NCBI GenBank assembly: GCA_900466575.1
Contig: UBMP01000001.1
Location: 62,001 to 126,000, forward strand
Reading direction: 5' to 3'
Length of the DNA: 64,000 nt
DNA from: Hyphomicrobiales bacterium
Lineage (GTDB): Bacteria > Pseudomonadota > Alphaproteobacteria > Rhizobiales > Rhizobiaceae
Positions 8,364 through 17,737 of the stretch are shown here, one piece after another. Under the pieces are notes generated by a model, which had not been told where the DNA came from, did no database searches, and saw only the letters and a list, made by a program, of their open reading frames with translations. Numbering within the stretch: the first letter of the stretch is position 1; every line of letters starts with the position of its first letter. Position numbers and translations under genes: made by a program.

Positions 8364-9527
8364 GAAATCGAAGTCGAAGGAGGAAATCCTGCCCTCGAAC
8401 ACCAACTCCGCGCCAAGCCGGCCGATCTCGTCGGAACTCTTCGCCGCCGCTCCGCAGCCGCCCGTCACCACCGCGATCCGCCCGGGCGAAAGCCAGCCGA
8501 TAGCCGGATAGCCCGTCGACGTGTAGGACGTCACACAGGAGGCCGAGGAAATCGAAAGTACATCGAGGTCCGGCACCAGCGCCTTCATCCGAGCGACGAG
8601 ATGTTCGCGTGCATGCGGCCGTCCGTCGCTGCGGAACCAGCCGCCCAGGTCTTCCGGCTGCAGCAGCATCTCGTCGGGGTCGCCGCCGATCTTGAGATAA
8701 AACTTTCCATCGGGATAGCGGATGGGAGGAAGCAGGTAGATGTCGTCGTGATCGGCGACCGCCTTGTGGATCATGGACGGCATCGCGCTCATTGCGGCTG
8801 CATCCGCTTCGCTGACTTCGAAGAAGACGACGGTGCGGCCATAAACCTGAAGATCAAGAGACGTCGGCAACAGGCCGTTCTGAATCGAGAAACCGCCTGC
8901 CGCGCAAAGCACGCGCTCGGCCTCCACCACCGCACCATCGGCCAGCGTGATCGCAACATGCCCGGCCACTTCACGAACAGAAGAAACCTGCGCATCAATC
9001 CGCTCCGCCCCTGCCCGCTCGGCCAGTTGCGCCTGCGCCATCACCAGTCGGCGCGGACTGATATGCCCCGCACCTCGCGCCTCGAAAACACCTTCCGTGC
9101 CGTCGGGAAACGAGAACCACGGAAACCGGGCTTGCATGTCGGCGTGAGAAAGCCGCTCGGCCTGTACGTTCGCGCCGCGGGCGGCATTCTCCGTCCGCTC
9201 GACATATTGCCGGCCATCTCCCGTGCCGGCACCCGTCAGCAGACTGCCGACTTCGCGATAGAAGGAAATGCCCGTTGCTGCTTCGATGTCGCGGTAACGC
9301 CCGATGGAGTTGCAGGCAAGTTTCGCCCATACCGGATCGGGGTCGATCGTCCGCGTGATGCGACCCTCGTCATAGTGGCTGGCGAAGACACCCCGATGCT
9401 GGGTCTTGTCAACCGGCTCCGGGGGCCCGATCAAGGCGACGCCTTCAGCCATGTTGGCCAGATGCCGCGCCGCTGCAGCGCCCATCAAGCCGCAGCCGAT
9501 GACGGCATAGCGAAAACGTGCAGACAT
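8349..9527 (-). CDS. FAD-dependent amine/amino-acid oxidoreductase (DAO family)
   Basis: A 392-residue flavoprotein. The N-terminal dinucleotide-binding motif is YAVIGCGLMGAAAARHLA (residues 7-24), and the C-terminus has STGYPAIGWLSPGRIAVVTGGCG, the second FAD-contact region of the D-amino-acid/sarcosine oxidase family. Overall size and order resemble monomeric sarcosine oxidase or N-methyltryptophan oxidase. A HxGH-type covalent FAD cysteine cannot be assigned with certainty. Substrate is unknown. The stop codon lies within the 3' end of the LysR gene on the opposite strand. Confidence 0.82.
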   Translation of the reverse strand: MSARFRYAVIGCGLMGAAAARHLANMAEGVALIGPPEPVDKTQHRGVFASHYDEGRITRTIDPDPVWAKLACNSIGRYRDIEAATGISFYREVGSLLTGAGTGDGRQYVERTENAARGANVQAERLSHADMQARFPWFSFPDGTEGVFEARGAGHISPRRLVMAQAQLAERAGAERIDAQVSSVREVAGHVAITLADGAVVEAERVLCAAGGFSIQNGLLPTSLDLQVYGRTVVFFEVSEADAAAMSAMPSMIHKAVADHDDIYLLPPIRYPDGKFYLKIGGDPDEMLLQPEDLGGWFRSDGRPHAREHLVARMKALVPDLDVLSISSASCVTSYTSTGYPAIGWLSPGRIAVVTGGCGAAAKSSDEIGRLGAELVFEGRISSFDFDFSPVQ

Positions 9528-9708
9528 CGGAAACTCCCTGAAAATTCATAATCTTGTAGCAGCCATGTGAATCGATCCGCAAAGCCGTCCGGGATATGTC
9601 TTAGCAACCCTGGAGGACAGCTTGAAGCCGACAATGGCCGCGATACCATCCATGATGCTGTCGAAGCTTCACGGGGAGTTTCGCCTCCATGTCACAAGGA
9701 GGGGCGCC

Positions 9709-10491
9709 TCAGCGCGCGTCAGCATAAGCCAGCCAGGATTTCCAGTTATCCTGCGTCCCCGCAAAGACATTGATATCGGTCTGACCGCCAACGCCCGGCA
9801 CGATGCCGGTCGAGGTATATTGCCAGAAGGCCCACTTGCGGTCGGCATATTTCTCGTCTGGGTGCGAGGCGACGGAACGCAGCCAGAATTGATAGTCCTT
9901 GAAGTAGCCGACGAAATTGTCGCGATGGAAATCGACCGAGGTGTAGATGATCGGCTTCTTGCCGTAATAGGCCTGAAGCCGGTCCATGAAACGCTTCATG
10001 TCGGCGCGCACGGTCGCGGGGTCCGGTCTGACCTTGCAGGTTGGCGAAGCGGGGTTCCATTCGGCGTCCAGCACCGGCGGAAGTTTCACGGCCTCGCGCG
10101 GCACGTTGGCAATGAACCAGTCGGCCTGCTGGTCAGGCGTCGAGCAGAAATAATAGAAGTGGTAGGGCGCATAGGCGACATTCGCTGCCTTCGCCCCGCG
10201 CCAGAACTCGTCGAACTTGGGGTCGACACGGTCCTTGCCCTCGGTCGCCTTGATGAAGGCGAAGGAGACGCCGGATTTCTTCGCTGTCTCCCAATCAACA
10301 TGATCATTGTACTTGGAAACGTCGATGCCGTGGATGGGATGCCGGTGCGGGCTACGCGAGCCGAAATCCTGCGGATCGCTATCCTTGAACTTGGAGGACA
10401 GAGCCGCAGTCTGCATGAGGTCATAGTCAGTGCTCGTGCAGCCAGCGACAAGGGCGGCAAGCGGCAGAAGAGCCAGGGCGAAACGGCGCAT
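9709..10491 (-). CDS. Glycoside hydrolase family 25 lysozyme-like lipoprotein
   Basis: A 260-residue predicted lipoprotein: MRRFALALLPLAALVAGC gives a lipobox with Cys18. The mature part starts with HGIDVSKYNDHVDWETAKKS and has FAFIKATEGKD, LPPVLDAEW and IIYTSVDF, the hallmark beta-strands of GH25 muramidases. The catalytic Asp/Glu of DAEW is present. It is expected to cut MurNAc-GlcNAc bonds from the periplasmic side. I start at the ATG at 10491 since it gives a proper lipoprotein signal; a frame extension to 10509 adds only six residues. Confidence 0.88.
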   Translation of the reverse strand: MRRFALALLPLAALVAGCTSTDYDLMQTAALSSKFKDSDPQDFGSRSPHRHPIHGIDVSKYNDHVDWETAKKSGVSFAFIKATEGKDRVDPKFDEFWRGAKAANVAYAPYHFYYFCSTPDQQADWFIANVPREAVKLPPVLDAEWNPASPTCKVRPDPATVRADMKRFMDRLQAYYGKKPIIYTSVDFHRDNFVGYFKDYQFWLRSVASHPDEKYADRKWAFWQYTSTGIVPGVGGQTDINVFAGTQDNWKSWLAYADAR

Positions 10492-10602
10492 GAAAGTCCC
10501 GCAAATCAACGAGTCGAAAGGATGTTATCCTGTTCGGGCACGTTGTAAAGAAGGCCCGTCAAGACATGACGTTCAGCCAATCATGACAGGGTAAATAAAG
10601 CG

Positions 10603-11280
10603 TTACGCGGATGGATTGGTAATCACGGCAGACCACGCATATCCCCGGTAAAGCGGCCTGAATTCCGAGGTGCAGCCATGCCTCCTTGCGACCGCAGCGG
10701 CGACGGAATCGAGATCGCGGCGCGGATCGACGTGAAAACGCGCGAGCCAGGCCTTCAGCAGGCGCCGGAACCAGCCCGGCAACCGCTCCTGCTGACCAAA
10801 ATCCACAATGTGAAGCTGCCCGCCAGGATTCAGCGCTTCAACCGCCGCGTCGATCGTCGCCTCCCAGGCTGGGATCATCGAAAGCGCGTAAGAGATCATG
10901 ATCCGGTCGAAACCGGGGCGGCCAAAATCCTGAGCCGCGAAATCCGAAGCATCGCCGGCCTTCAGCACCGTGTCCGAAGGCAGCTTGGCGCGCGCCGAAA
11001 TCAGCATCTCCTCGGATATGTCGAGACCATAGAGCCGGCAGCCCGGATAAAGCACCCCGGCCATGGCGAGATTGCGCCCCGTGCCGCAGCCGAGTTCGAG
11101 AATACTCTGACCCGGTGTTGCATCCAGCGCCCTGATCGTCCTGTCCCGGCCGAGCAGGTAATATTTCCGCGTCAGATCATAGATGTGCCGCTGGGTGCGA
11201 TACATCCGGTTCATGCGCGCCGCATGGCCGGAGTCGAGGCTACCATCCACGGCGATGCCGGCAGTGTCGAACGTGCTCAC
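10603..11280 (-). CDS. btaB: Betaine lipid N-methyltransferase BtaB
   Basis: A 225-residue class I SAM methyltransferase. Motif I is ILELGCGTGRNLAMAG, and motif post-I includes YGLDISEEML. Its position directly after btaA identifies it as BtaB, which trimethylates diacylglyceryl homoserine to give the phosphorus-free membrane lipid DGTS. The start is GTG at 11280 and overlaps the btaA stop codon (GTGA), so translation is coupled. In Rhodobacter and Sinorhizobium this pair is induced on phosphate limitation. Confidence 0.93.
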   Translation of the reverse strand: MSTFDTAGIAVDGSLDSGHAARMNRMYRTQRHIYDLTRKYYLLGRDRTIRALDATPGQSILELGCGTGRNLAMAGVLYPGCRLYGLDISEEMLISARAKLPSDTVLKAGDASDFAAQDFGRPGFDRIMISYALSMIPAWEATIDAAVEALNPGGQLHIVDFGQQERLPGWFRRLLKAWLARFHVDPRRDLDSVAAAVARRHGCTSEFRPLYRGYAWSAVITNPSA

Positions 11281-12524
11281 GATGCTTTCCTGTACACATG
11301 GAAGCCGCCATAGATCGCCGAGCGATCACGGCTTAGCATTTCATTCGAAAGGTCCGGGAGGTAGTCCCAGACCTCCAGCATGCGCGGATCAAGCTTGGCC
11401 TCCAGCGGGCTTGCCGTGGCGGCCGTGCGGAAGATCACCCGCGCGCCCGGCGCGGCGGCACGATTGATTTCCGACCACAGGTCGTTGAGCTGGCCAGCCG
11501 TCATCCAGTCCTGCGCATCGAGCAGCACGAAGCGATCGACCGAGCCTGCACGCCGCTGCTTCAAAAGCTCGGTGAAGCTCTTGTGATGCACCTCAACCCG
11601 GCGCGTATTGGCACGGATCCTGGAGAAATTGTCGGGATGCAGATAGAGCGGCAGGCTACCCTCGTGCGTCGCCGGATAGCGGCGCGAGAACGCCTGCCAG
11701 GCAAAGTAATTGTCCTTGAGCGGAAAGCCGCATGCGAGCTTCTCCAGGCGTTCGCGCAGGACGTCCGCAACATGGCCCGAAGGGCTGCTTCCCGCCAATT
11801 CGTCATATTGCTGCGGGGGGATGCCGAGGCCGAAGAGCGAACTCTTTCGGCTGGTGATCCAGCGGACAAGCGCACTGTCGAACATCGGCGCGATCTCGCG
11901 GTCGAAAATGTCCCGCTGCTCTTCCAGCGTGCGGGCCGCCATCAGCCGGTCGAAGGTCTTGCCATGCAGGCGCGCGGCCAGATGTCCCGCACCGATGAAG
12001 CGGCCGAGAAGGCCTGTCCGATAGATGTTGCGGTCGAAGGTGGAGATGCGACGGCGGCCAAGCTTGTCGCGGCCGTTCCAGTAGTTGAATGTCTCGAGAT
12101 CCAGACCGGGCGCGATGTAGCGGTCGAAGGCGGCCGAGTTGGCTGCATTGCCGGGCTCGGCGAACATCCGCCGCACGTCGCCGTAGGACGGCAAGGTTTC
12201 GAACGCGGCAAGCTTGAGCCGGTTCAGCGCCACATGGTGATGATTGAGATCGACAACGTCGATGCGCGCCGGCCCTTCGGCCAGGTATGCGAGCATGTTG
12301 CAGCCACCGGAACCGATGGTCACGATGCTATGATGAGGCTCGATCCGCATGGCCTCGATGTCGACGGCCGGGTCTTCCCAAATCTGTGGATAAACCAGGC
12401 CGGAGAACATCAGACCGAACAGCCGTTCGGACAAGCCTTTGCCGCTCAGCGCACGATGCCTGATGAAGGCAGACTTGAGCCTTGTATTCTTTAAATATCC
12501 GGTAATCGGAGCGATACCCGTCAT
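11277..12524 (-). CDS. btaA: S-adenosylmethionine:diacylglycerol 3-amino-3-carboxypropyl transferase BtaA
   Basis: A 415-residue protein of the DUF3419/BtaA family. The N-terminal LFGLMFSGLVYPQIWEDP and the SAM-binding VTIGSGGCNMLAYL are characteristic. It transfers the aminocarboxypropyl group of SAM to diacylglycerol, the first step of DGTS betaine-lipid synthesis at the inner membrane. It forms a two-gene operon with btaB. I looked for a Pho box upstream and found none that convinces, so phosphate control is inferred from relatives, not from the sequence. Confidence 0.93.
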   Translation of the reverse strand: MTGIAPITGYLKNTRLKSAFIRHRALSGKGLSERLFGLMFSGLVYPQIWEDPAVDIEAMRIEPHHSIVTIGSGGCNMLAYLAEGPARIDVVDLNHHHVALNRLKLAAFETLPSYGDVRRMFAEPGNAANSAAFDRYIAPGLDLETFNYWNGRDKLGRRRISTFDRNIYRTGLLGRFIGAGHLAARLHGKTFDRLMAARTLEEQRDIFDREIAPMFDSALVRWITSRKSSLFGLGIPPQQYDELAGSSPSGHVADVLRERLEKLACGFPLKDNYFAWQAFSRRYPATHEGSLPLYLHPDNFSRIRANTRRVEVHHKSFTELLKQRRAGSVDRFVLLDAQDWMTAGQLNDLWSEINRAAAPGARVIFRTAATASPLEAKLDPRMLEVWDYLPDLSNEMLSRDRSAIYGGFHVYRKAS

Positions 12525-12679
12525 CGGCGCTGAACCCCACTGAATCCTTCGAAGCGGGCGCAGTGATAGTTACGATTCGCTACAGTTTGATGACCCTTTA
12601 CCCGCGCTTAACCGTCCGGGATAAGGACCTGTTAACGCGACTGGCTCTAGAGTCCGTACAAAGACCAGGAGCGTTTAAC

Positions 12680-14248
12680 ATGATGTTAAATTCGTTTCTG
12701 CCGAAAATTGAGCAACGTTATGTTTTCGTTGGTTCGGCAGTCGGTGCGGTTTTGCCTGCATCATTCTATTTCATTGCCAGATATATGGGATATGACGGCT
12801 CTTTCCTGACATGGGCCATGGAGAATCCGTCACAGTTTTCCTTGGCCGCCATGCCCGCATGGATGGGGCTCGTTGCGTTGCAATTCGCACGAAACCGCCG
12901 CAGGCAGATGCAGGCGGAAGAGGCGCGTCGAATGCAGGAGGCGCGTTTGCTGCATGATGCGCTCCACGATCACCTGACCGGCTTGAAAAACCGCGCCGCC
13001 TTCCACAGCGCGGCCCGACGCATCGCGGCCGCGCGCGAGACCTATGCCCTGCTGCTGCTCGACCTCGACAAGTTCAAGCTCGTCAACGACACCAAGGGCC
13101 ATCAAGCCGGCGACCAGTTGCTGATCGAAATCGCAGGACGGCTCAGGTCGCTTGAGGATCGCCACGACAACACGTCGATCTATCGTCTCGGCGGCGACGA
13201 GTTTGCGGTTTTTGTCCGCGCACCGGCCGATCGCATCCTCCTCGCCAGCCTTGGCGAAACCATTGCAAATCTGATCGGCGAGCCTGTGCAACTGGATGAC
13301 AGCACCGTCAATGTCGGCGTCAGCATCGGAATTGCCGAGGCGACGCAGGCTGCCGAACCGGTAGAAGATGTCATGCAGCGCGCCGACCTCGCGCTCTACA
13401 GCGCCAAGGATCGGGCAGGTTCCAATTTCATGTTCTACGACAAGGCGCTGGCAGAAGCTTCGATCAGCCGCCTGGAAATGGAGCGCGATCTCGTCAACGC
13501 CATCGCACAGGGCGAATTCATACTGGAATACCAGCCAATCCTGTCATCTGAGGACGGTCATATCGTGGCGATGGAGGCCTTACTGCGCTGGCTGCATCCA
13601 CAGAAGGGTCTGATGGCCGCCGAACGCTTTCTTCCCGCTGCGGACCGATGCGGCCTGACCCGCAAGATCGACGCGTGGGTGCTGCAGGCCGCATGCATGG
13701 ACGCGGCAGACTGGCCGGGCCCGGTGGCCGTTTCCGTCGGCATTTCCAAGGCGGAATTCGAGGACGACAACTTCGCTGCCTATCTCGTGCGCTGCCTCGA
13801 CCGATCGGGCCTTTCGCCGCAGCGGCTGACGATCGAACTGTCTGAAAGCGTGGTTGCCCTGGGAATGGAACGGGTTCGGCAACGACTGAACCAGCTTCAT
13901 GCGCTCGGCGTGCGGGTCACCCTGCATGATTTCGGGGTCGCCCTGCACGCGCTGAACCAGGTCATCAAGATGGATGTCGACGGGTTGAAGCTCGAACGCT
14001 CCCTGACCCAGAGCGTGCTGACCAGCGCCGAAGGAAACGGGCTGATGGACGCGATGATGCAGTTCGGCGCCGCCATCAAGGGTGCGAATGCCAACAGCCC
14101 GGAGAGCAAGGATAACACGATCGACTTCGTGCGCCACAGGGGCGCCACGCAGGTGCAAGGTTACCTTTCGTCCACGCCGCTTCCAGCCTCCGGCGTGGCC
14201 GAGTTCATCGCAGCACACAACGGGACCGACACCGCACGCCGCGCCTGA
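12680..14248 (+). CDS. GGDEF-EAL protein with intact GGDEF and degenerate EAL domain
   Basis: A 522-residue protein. Hydrophobic segments lie at about residues 14-34 and 53-70, then a GGDEF domain with the intact signature at 171-175 (RLGGDEF), implying diguanylate cyclase potential. The EAL domain begins near 265. E299-A-L is kept, but the metal-binding Asn of the NLS motif is Gly354 (VSVGIS), DDFG is H416-D-F-G, and the late glutamate motif AEGVE is absent. Phosphodiesterase activity is therefore unlikely. The start at 12680 has AGGAG nine bases upstream; an in-frame extension to 12563 lacks a site. Confidence 0.88.
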   Translation: MMLNSFLPKIEQRYVFVGSAVGAVLPASFYFIARYMGYDGSFLTWAMENPSQFSLAAMPAWMGLVALQFARNRRRQMQAEEARRMQEARLLHDALHDHLTGLKNRAAFHSAARRIAAARETYALLLLDLDKFKLVNDTKGHQAGDQLLIEIAGRLRSLEDRHDNTSIYRLGGDEFAVFVRAPADRILLASLGETIANLIGEPVQLDDSTVNVGVSIGIAEATQAAEPVEDVMQRADLALYSAKDRAGSNFMFYDKALAEASISRLEMERDLVNAIAQGEFILEYQPILSSEDGHIVAMEALLRWLHPQKGLMAAERFLPAADRCGLTRKIDAWVLQAACMDAADWPGPVAVSVGISKAEFEDDNFAAYLVRCLDRSGLSPQRLTIELSESVVALGMERVRQRLNQLHALGVRVTLHDFGVALHALNQVIKMDVDGLKLERSLTQSVLTSAEGNGLMDAMMQFGAAIKGANANSPESKDNTIDFVRHRGATQVQGYLSSTPLPASGVAEFIAAHNGTDTARRA

Positions 14249-14376
14249 AAGATTCGCCTGAACGACATTGTTCAGCCATGGACAAGCTCGCGACTTTGCT
14301 GTTCATTCTCGGCCAGCGGCCCTTAATGAACGACGCGCGGCCCTTCGCGTGAAAATGCAAGGCTGCGGGAGGCTCC

Positions 14377-15747
14377 ATGCGTATCGTCTACAAGCTGTTG
14401 AAATGGCTCCTCGGCGCGCTCGCCGCTGCCATTGTCGCTTTCCTCATCGCCATTCGCGTCGCGCCGCCGGAACTGCTGCAGGTGGGCGACAGCTACGCCG
14501 CGAAGATTGCCTGCTCCAACGTCTTCCTTGCCGGCCGAGACCCGCAACAAGTACTTGCCGACGATGTGCAAGCGCCCGGCAACCCCATCCTGAAGGCCGT
14601 CATGATCGAGGTCGACAAGGACAAGAGCAAGGTGACCGCGCGGCTTCTCGGTTATGCCGCGCCGCGCAGCTCCATCTATCGGCCTGGCTACGGCTGCATG
14701 AACCTGGCAGACGAAACAATCACGCCGTCGACCCTGCCCGCCCCTCCTCAGCCGACCATTCCCGACGCCAATGTGGAATGGCCGGTGGGCAACCATGCCG
14801 GCGCCAGCTTTGACCCGGGATTGGCCGGCATTCTCTCGGATGACACTCTGCGCGGCCCTGGCATGCGCGCCATCGTGGTCGTTCATCACGGCAAGATCGT
14901 CGCAGAAACCTACGGTGCCGGCTTCGACGAAAAGACACCGCTGGTCGGCTGGTCCATGACGAAGACGGTCAACGCGATCCTTGCCGGCCGCGCCGCGCAG
15001 ATGGGCCTGCTGTCCTTCGACGACAAGAACCTCTTCCCGGAATGGGCAAAGGACGAGCGCAAGGACATCAGCCTCAAGAGCATTGCGGCCATGCAGAGCG
15101 GGCTTATCTTCAACGAGGATTACGGCGACGTCTCCGACGTGACGCGGATGCTGTATCTCCAGCCGGACATGGCGAAATTCACCATGTCGCAACCTCTCGA
15201 GGCCAAGCCCGATACAAAGTTCAACTACTCGACCGGCGCATCCGTGGTCATCGCACGATACTGGATGAACAAGATGCCCGACAAGGCAACCGCCCTCGCC
15301 TTCCCGCGCAAGGAGCTGTTCAACCCGCTCGGAATGCAGTCGGCCGTTCTGGAAGTCGACCAGGCCGATACGTTCGCAGCGGGCTCCTATCTCTACGCCT
15401 CAGGGCGCGACTGGGCCCGCATCGGCCAGTTCCTGCTGCAGGATGGCGTGTGGAATGGAACACGTCTCGTCAGCGAAGACTTCATGACGATGATGCGCAC
15501 CGCCAACTCCACCTCTGATGGCGTCTACACGCAGATGCAGAGTTGGCTCACCGGCCCGGGAGGAGAATCGAACGCCTCTTTTGGCGCGCCCGCCGACACG
15601 CTCTGGCTTCAGGGCCATGATGGACAGACCGTAGCCGTCGTGCCCTCTCGCGACCTCGTGGTCGTCCGGATGGGCCTGTCGCCCTCGCGCCTCGCGTACC
15701 GCCCGCAGACGCTGCTCGCGGCCATCGTCGGCAAGATCAAGGACTGA
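14377..15747 (+). CDS. Membrane-anchored serine hydrolase (class C beta-lactamase fold)
   Basis: A 456-residue protein with an N-terminal membrane anchor (residues 8-28) and a beta-lactamase-like catalytic domain from about 140. The SxxK nucleophile motif is S193-M-T-K196; a Tyr-containing FNYSTGAS follows and an HDGQT box near the end replaces the KTG motif. This is the 6-aminohexanoate-hydrolase/EstB branch of the fold, whose members act as esterases, amidases or DD-peptidases. Natural substrate unknown. GGGAGG lies just ahead of the ATG. Confidence 0.85.
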   Translation: MRIVYKLLKWLLGALAAAIVAFLIAIRVAPPELLQVGDSYAAKIACSNVFLAGRDPQQVLADDVQAPGNPILKAVMIEVDKDKSKVTARLLGYAAPRSSIYRPGYGCMNLADETITPSTLPAPPQPTIPDANVEWPVGNHAGASFDPGLAGILSDDTLRGPGMRAIVVVHHGKIVAETYGAGFDEKTPLVGWSMTKTVNAILAGRAAQMGLLSFDDKNLFPEWAKDERKDISLKSIAAMQSGLIFNEDYGDVSDVTRMLYLQPDMAKFTMSQPLEAKPDTKFNYSTGASVVIARYWMNKMPDKATALAFPRKELFNPLGMQSAVLEVDQADTFAAGSYLYASGRDWARIGQFLLQDGVWNGTRLVSEDFMTMMRTANSTSDGVYTQMQSWLTGPGGESNASFGAPADTLWLQGHDGQTVAVVPSRDLVVVRMGLSPSRLAYRPQTLLAAIVGKIKD

Positions 15748-15824
15748 CAGAGCATTCCGAACTTGCGCCGCCGCCGCGATCCCCGCCTCACCCGCGCGGT
15801 GTCTTGATGCAGATGTCCTGATGC

Positions 15825-15855
15825 AAAAAGCCCCGGCTTCGCGTGAAGCCGGGGC
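15825..15855 (-). terminator. Intrinsic terminator of the SLT lipoprotein gene
   Basis: An 11-bp stem GCCCCGGCTTC / GAAGCCGGGGC with a 4-base loop. On the minus strand it is followed by TTTTT. It sits 30 bp past the stop of the transglycosylase gene and also separates it from the convergent serine hydrolase gene. Confidence 0.85.
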
Positions 15856-15883
15856 CTTGTTCATTCAGAATATGGCGCTCTGA

Positions 15884-16861
15884 CTATTGGATATCGTCCA
15901 GCAGACCCTTGCGCTTGGCGTCATAATAATAGCCGGTGCGATAGAGCCAATCGGCCGCCTTCTCGTTCTTGCCAGCAACGATCCACGCGCCGCGCAGATA
16001 CTTCACCGCATATTTCAGATTCGTCTCGGCATCGAGCAGTCCAGTCGGTGCACCATCGTAACCGAGGCTCTTGGCCGTATTGTAGCGAATCTGCATGAGG
16101 CCGTAGTTGCCGCGATGCTGCGCACGCGGATTGTAGGTGCTCTCGCGCTTGGCGACGCGATGCACTAGCGTTTCCGGCACACCGTACATGGAGGCATATT
16201 TCGAAATCAGCAGATTGATGCGGCCGTTATTCGCGTCCGGCGCCATCGCGATCGTCATCGAAGCCGGGGCATCGGCCATGACCAGTCCCGACGACTGCAT
16301 CGCCTGGTTTTGCGCCGCAAATGCATCGCTACTGGCTGGCAATGGCGGAGCAGCATAGGCGAGAGAGGAGTTCACGCTCGTTGCCGGCGTGTTGACCGCC
16401 TCGGCAAGCTCGACCGTCGGGCCGGCCTTTTCAGCAGCAGCCGTCACCGGATCGCCAGCCTTAACCGGGCAGTTGACGGCCGGAGCGCTGGCATTGGTCA
16501 CGCGGGAGGTCTTCCCAGCTTCGCCTTCGGCTGCAGGTGCGGCAGCGGACGCTTTGGCAGCGCAGAGAGCGGCCTGCTCTCGGGCGGCAGCAACGGCTGC
16601 GGCAGCTGCGATACGCTTTTCTTCCAACATCTTGGCGCGGGCGTTGGCAACCTCGGTCTCCATCTGCGCCATCGCCTGAATATCGTCTGCCGATGGAATG
16701 CCTGCGATCTGCGTTCCGGGCTTTGCCGAGGGAACAACAATCTGTTCCGACATCAGCTGATCAACCGGTGTCTGGACTACCGACGTACACCCTGCTGCAA
16801 ACAGCGCTGAGAGTACACCTGTGGCGGCCAGGCCGGTTTTGACGGTCTTCTTCAAAATCAC
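15884..16861 (-). CDS. Lytic transglycosylase lipoprotein (SLT domain)
   Basis: A 325-residue predicted lipoprotein: the signal ends in LSALFAAGC with the acylated Cys at residue 25. A low-complexity Ala/Glu-rich middle (about 60-190, possibly coiled coil) precedes a C-terminal SLT domain: VHRVAKRESTYNPRAQHRGNYGLMQIRYNTA, with Glu in the RES motif as catalytic acid, and the GLMQI signature. It cleaves peptidoglycan to 1,6-anhydroMurNAc products. The start is GTG at 16861. Confidence 0.9.
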   Translation of the reverse strand: MILKKTVKTGLAATGVLSALFAAGCTSVVQTPVDQLMSEQIVVPSAKPGTQIAGIPSADDIQAMAQMETEVANARAKMLEEKRIAAAAAVAAAREQAALCAAKASAAAPAAEGEAGKTSRVTNASAPAVNCPVKAGDPVTAAAEKAGPTVELAEAVNTPATSVNSSLAYAAPPLPASSDAFAAQNQAMQSSGLVMADAPASMTIAMAPDANNGRINLLISKYASMYGVPETLVHRVAKRESTYNPRAQHRGNYGLMQIRYNTAKSLGYDGAPTGLLDAETNLKYAVKYLRGAWIVAGKNEKAADWLYRTGYYYDAKRKGLLDDIQ

Positions 16862-16993
16862 GCGGTCTTATTCCCCGTTGATCCCACGGTCGATCACGAG
16901 TTTGTGACCGCTCCGATAATAGTCTCTTAACCACGAATAAGGCAAATTCGTGTTATGCTTGTGGCGAAATTTCGCCAACGGCTTACAGATGCG

Positions 16994-17626
16994 CTATGCG
17001 GCGCGGCTGTAAATGGCCGTTACGGTACCCGCCGAGATCAGCATGGCACCGCCCGTGCGGTTGACCGTCTTCTGCACCGAAGCCTTCCGAATGAGGCTGC
17101 GGGCGCGGTCTGCCAGAAACGCATAACCCAGTGCGTTCAGCGTGGCAAGGGTAACGAAGGTTGCCTCCATCACCACCATCTGCGGCAGGAACTCCGCATT
17201 CCGGTCGATGAACTGCGGCACGAAGGACACGAAAAATATGATGCTCTTGGGATTGAGTGCCGTCACCATGAACGCATGGAAGAATATCCGATGGCCCTTG
17301 CGCTCGGGCAGATTGTCGTTGTCGCTGATGGGGCCTGTCTGGATCGGCGCGCGCCAGAGCTTGATGCCGAGATAGATCAGGTAGGCCCCGCCGATCCAGC
17401 GAAGCACCGTGAAAAGCTCGGCCGAGGTCGCGAGCAACGCCCCCAGTCCCAGCATCGAGGCCGTCATCGCCACGAAGTCGCCCAGCGCGACACCGGAAGC
17501 GGTCACCGCCGCAGTCTTCCGGCCGTAGCCCAGAGAATAGGACACCACGAGCAGGATGGTCGGCCCCGGAATGACCAGAATCACCGCAGCGGCCGCCGCG
17601 AATGCCAACCAGGTTTCAACGGACAT
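16994..17626 (-). CDS. LysE/RhtB-family exporter
   Basis: A 210-residue inner membrane protein with about six hydrophobic segments. The N-terminal WLAFAAAAAVILVIPGPTILLVVSYSLGYGRK carries the PGP motif of the RhtB/LysE amino-acid exporter family, followed by GVALGDFVAMTASMLGLGALL. Substrates in the family are amino acids such as homoserine, threonine or lysine; the one here cannot be told from the sequence. Monocistronic, with ATG at 17626. Confidence 0.9.
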   Translation of the reverse strand: MSVETWLAFAAAAAVILVIPGPTILLVVSYSLGYGRKTAAVTASGVALGDFVAMTASMLGLGALLATSAELFTVLRWIGGAYLIYLGIKLWRAPIQTGPISDNDNLPERKGHRIFFHAFMVTALNPKSIIFFVSFVPQFIDRNAEFLPQMVVMEATFVTLATLNALGYAFLADRARSLIRKASVQKTVNRTGGAMLISAGTVTAIYSRAA

Positions 17627-17737
17627 GATTGCCTCCCAATGCTCGGCCAGCTATCGAACCAGCGATGAAGAAAGTGAAGCCACCATTTCCCGGCGCTGTC
17701 AACGCCGGGAATTGCGCCGTTTGACAGAAGCAAATGT

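Noticed and set aside
12525-12600. Pho box upstream of btaA
   Set aside because: btaA relatives are phosphate-regulated, and CTGTAGC occurs on the minus strand, but the second half-site at the proper 11-base step does not match CTGTCAT, so I do not claim it.
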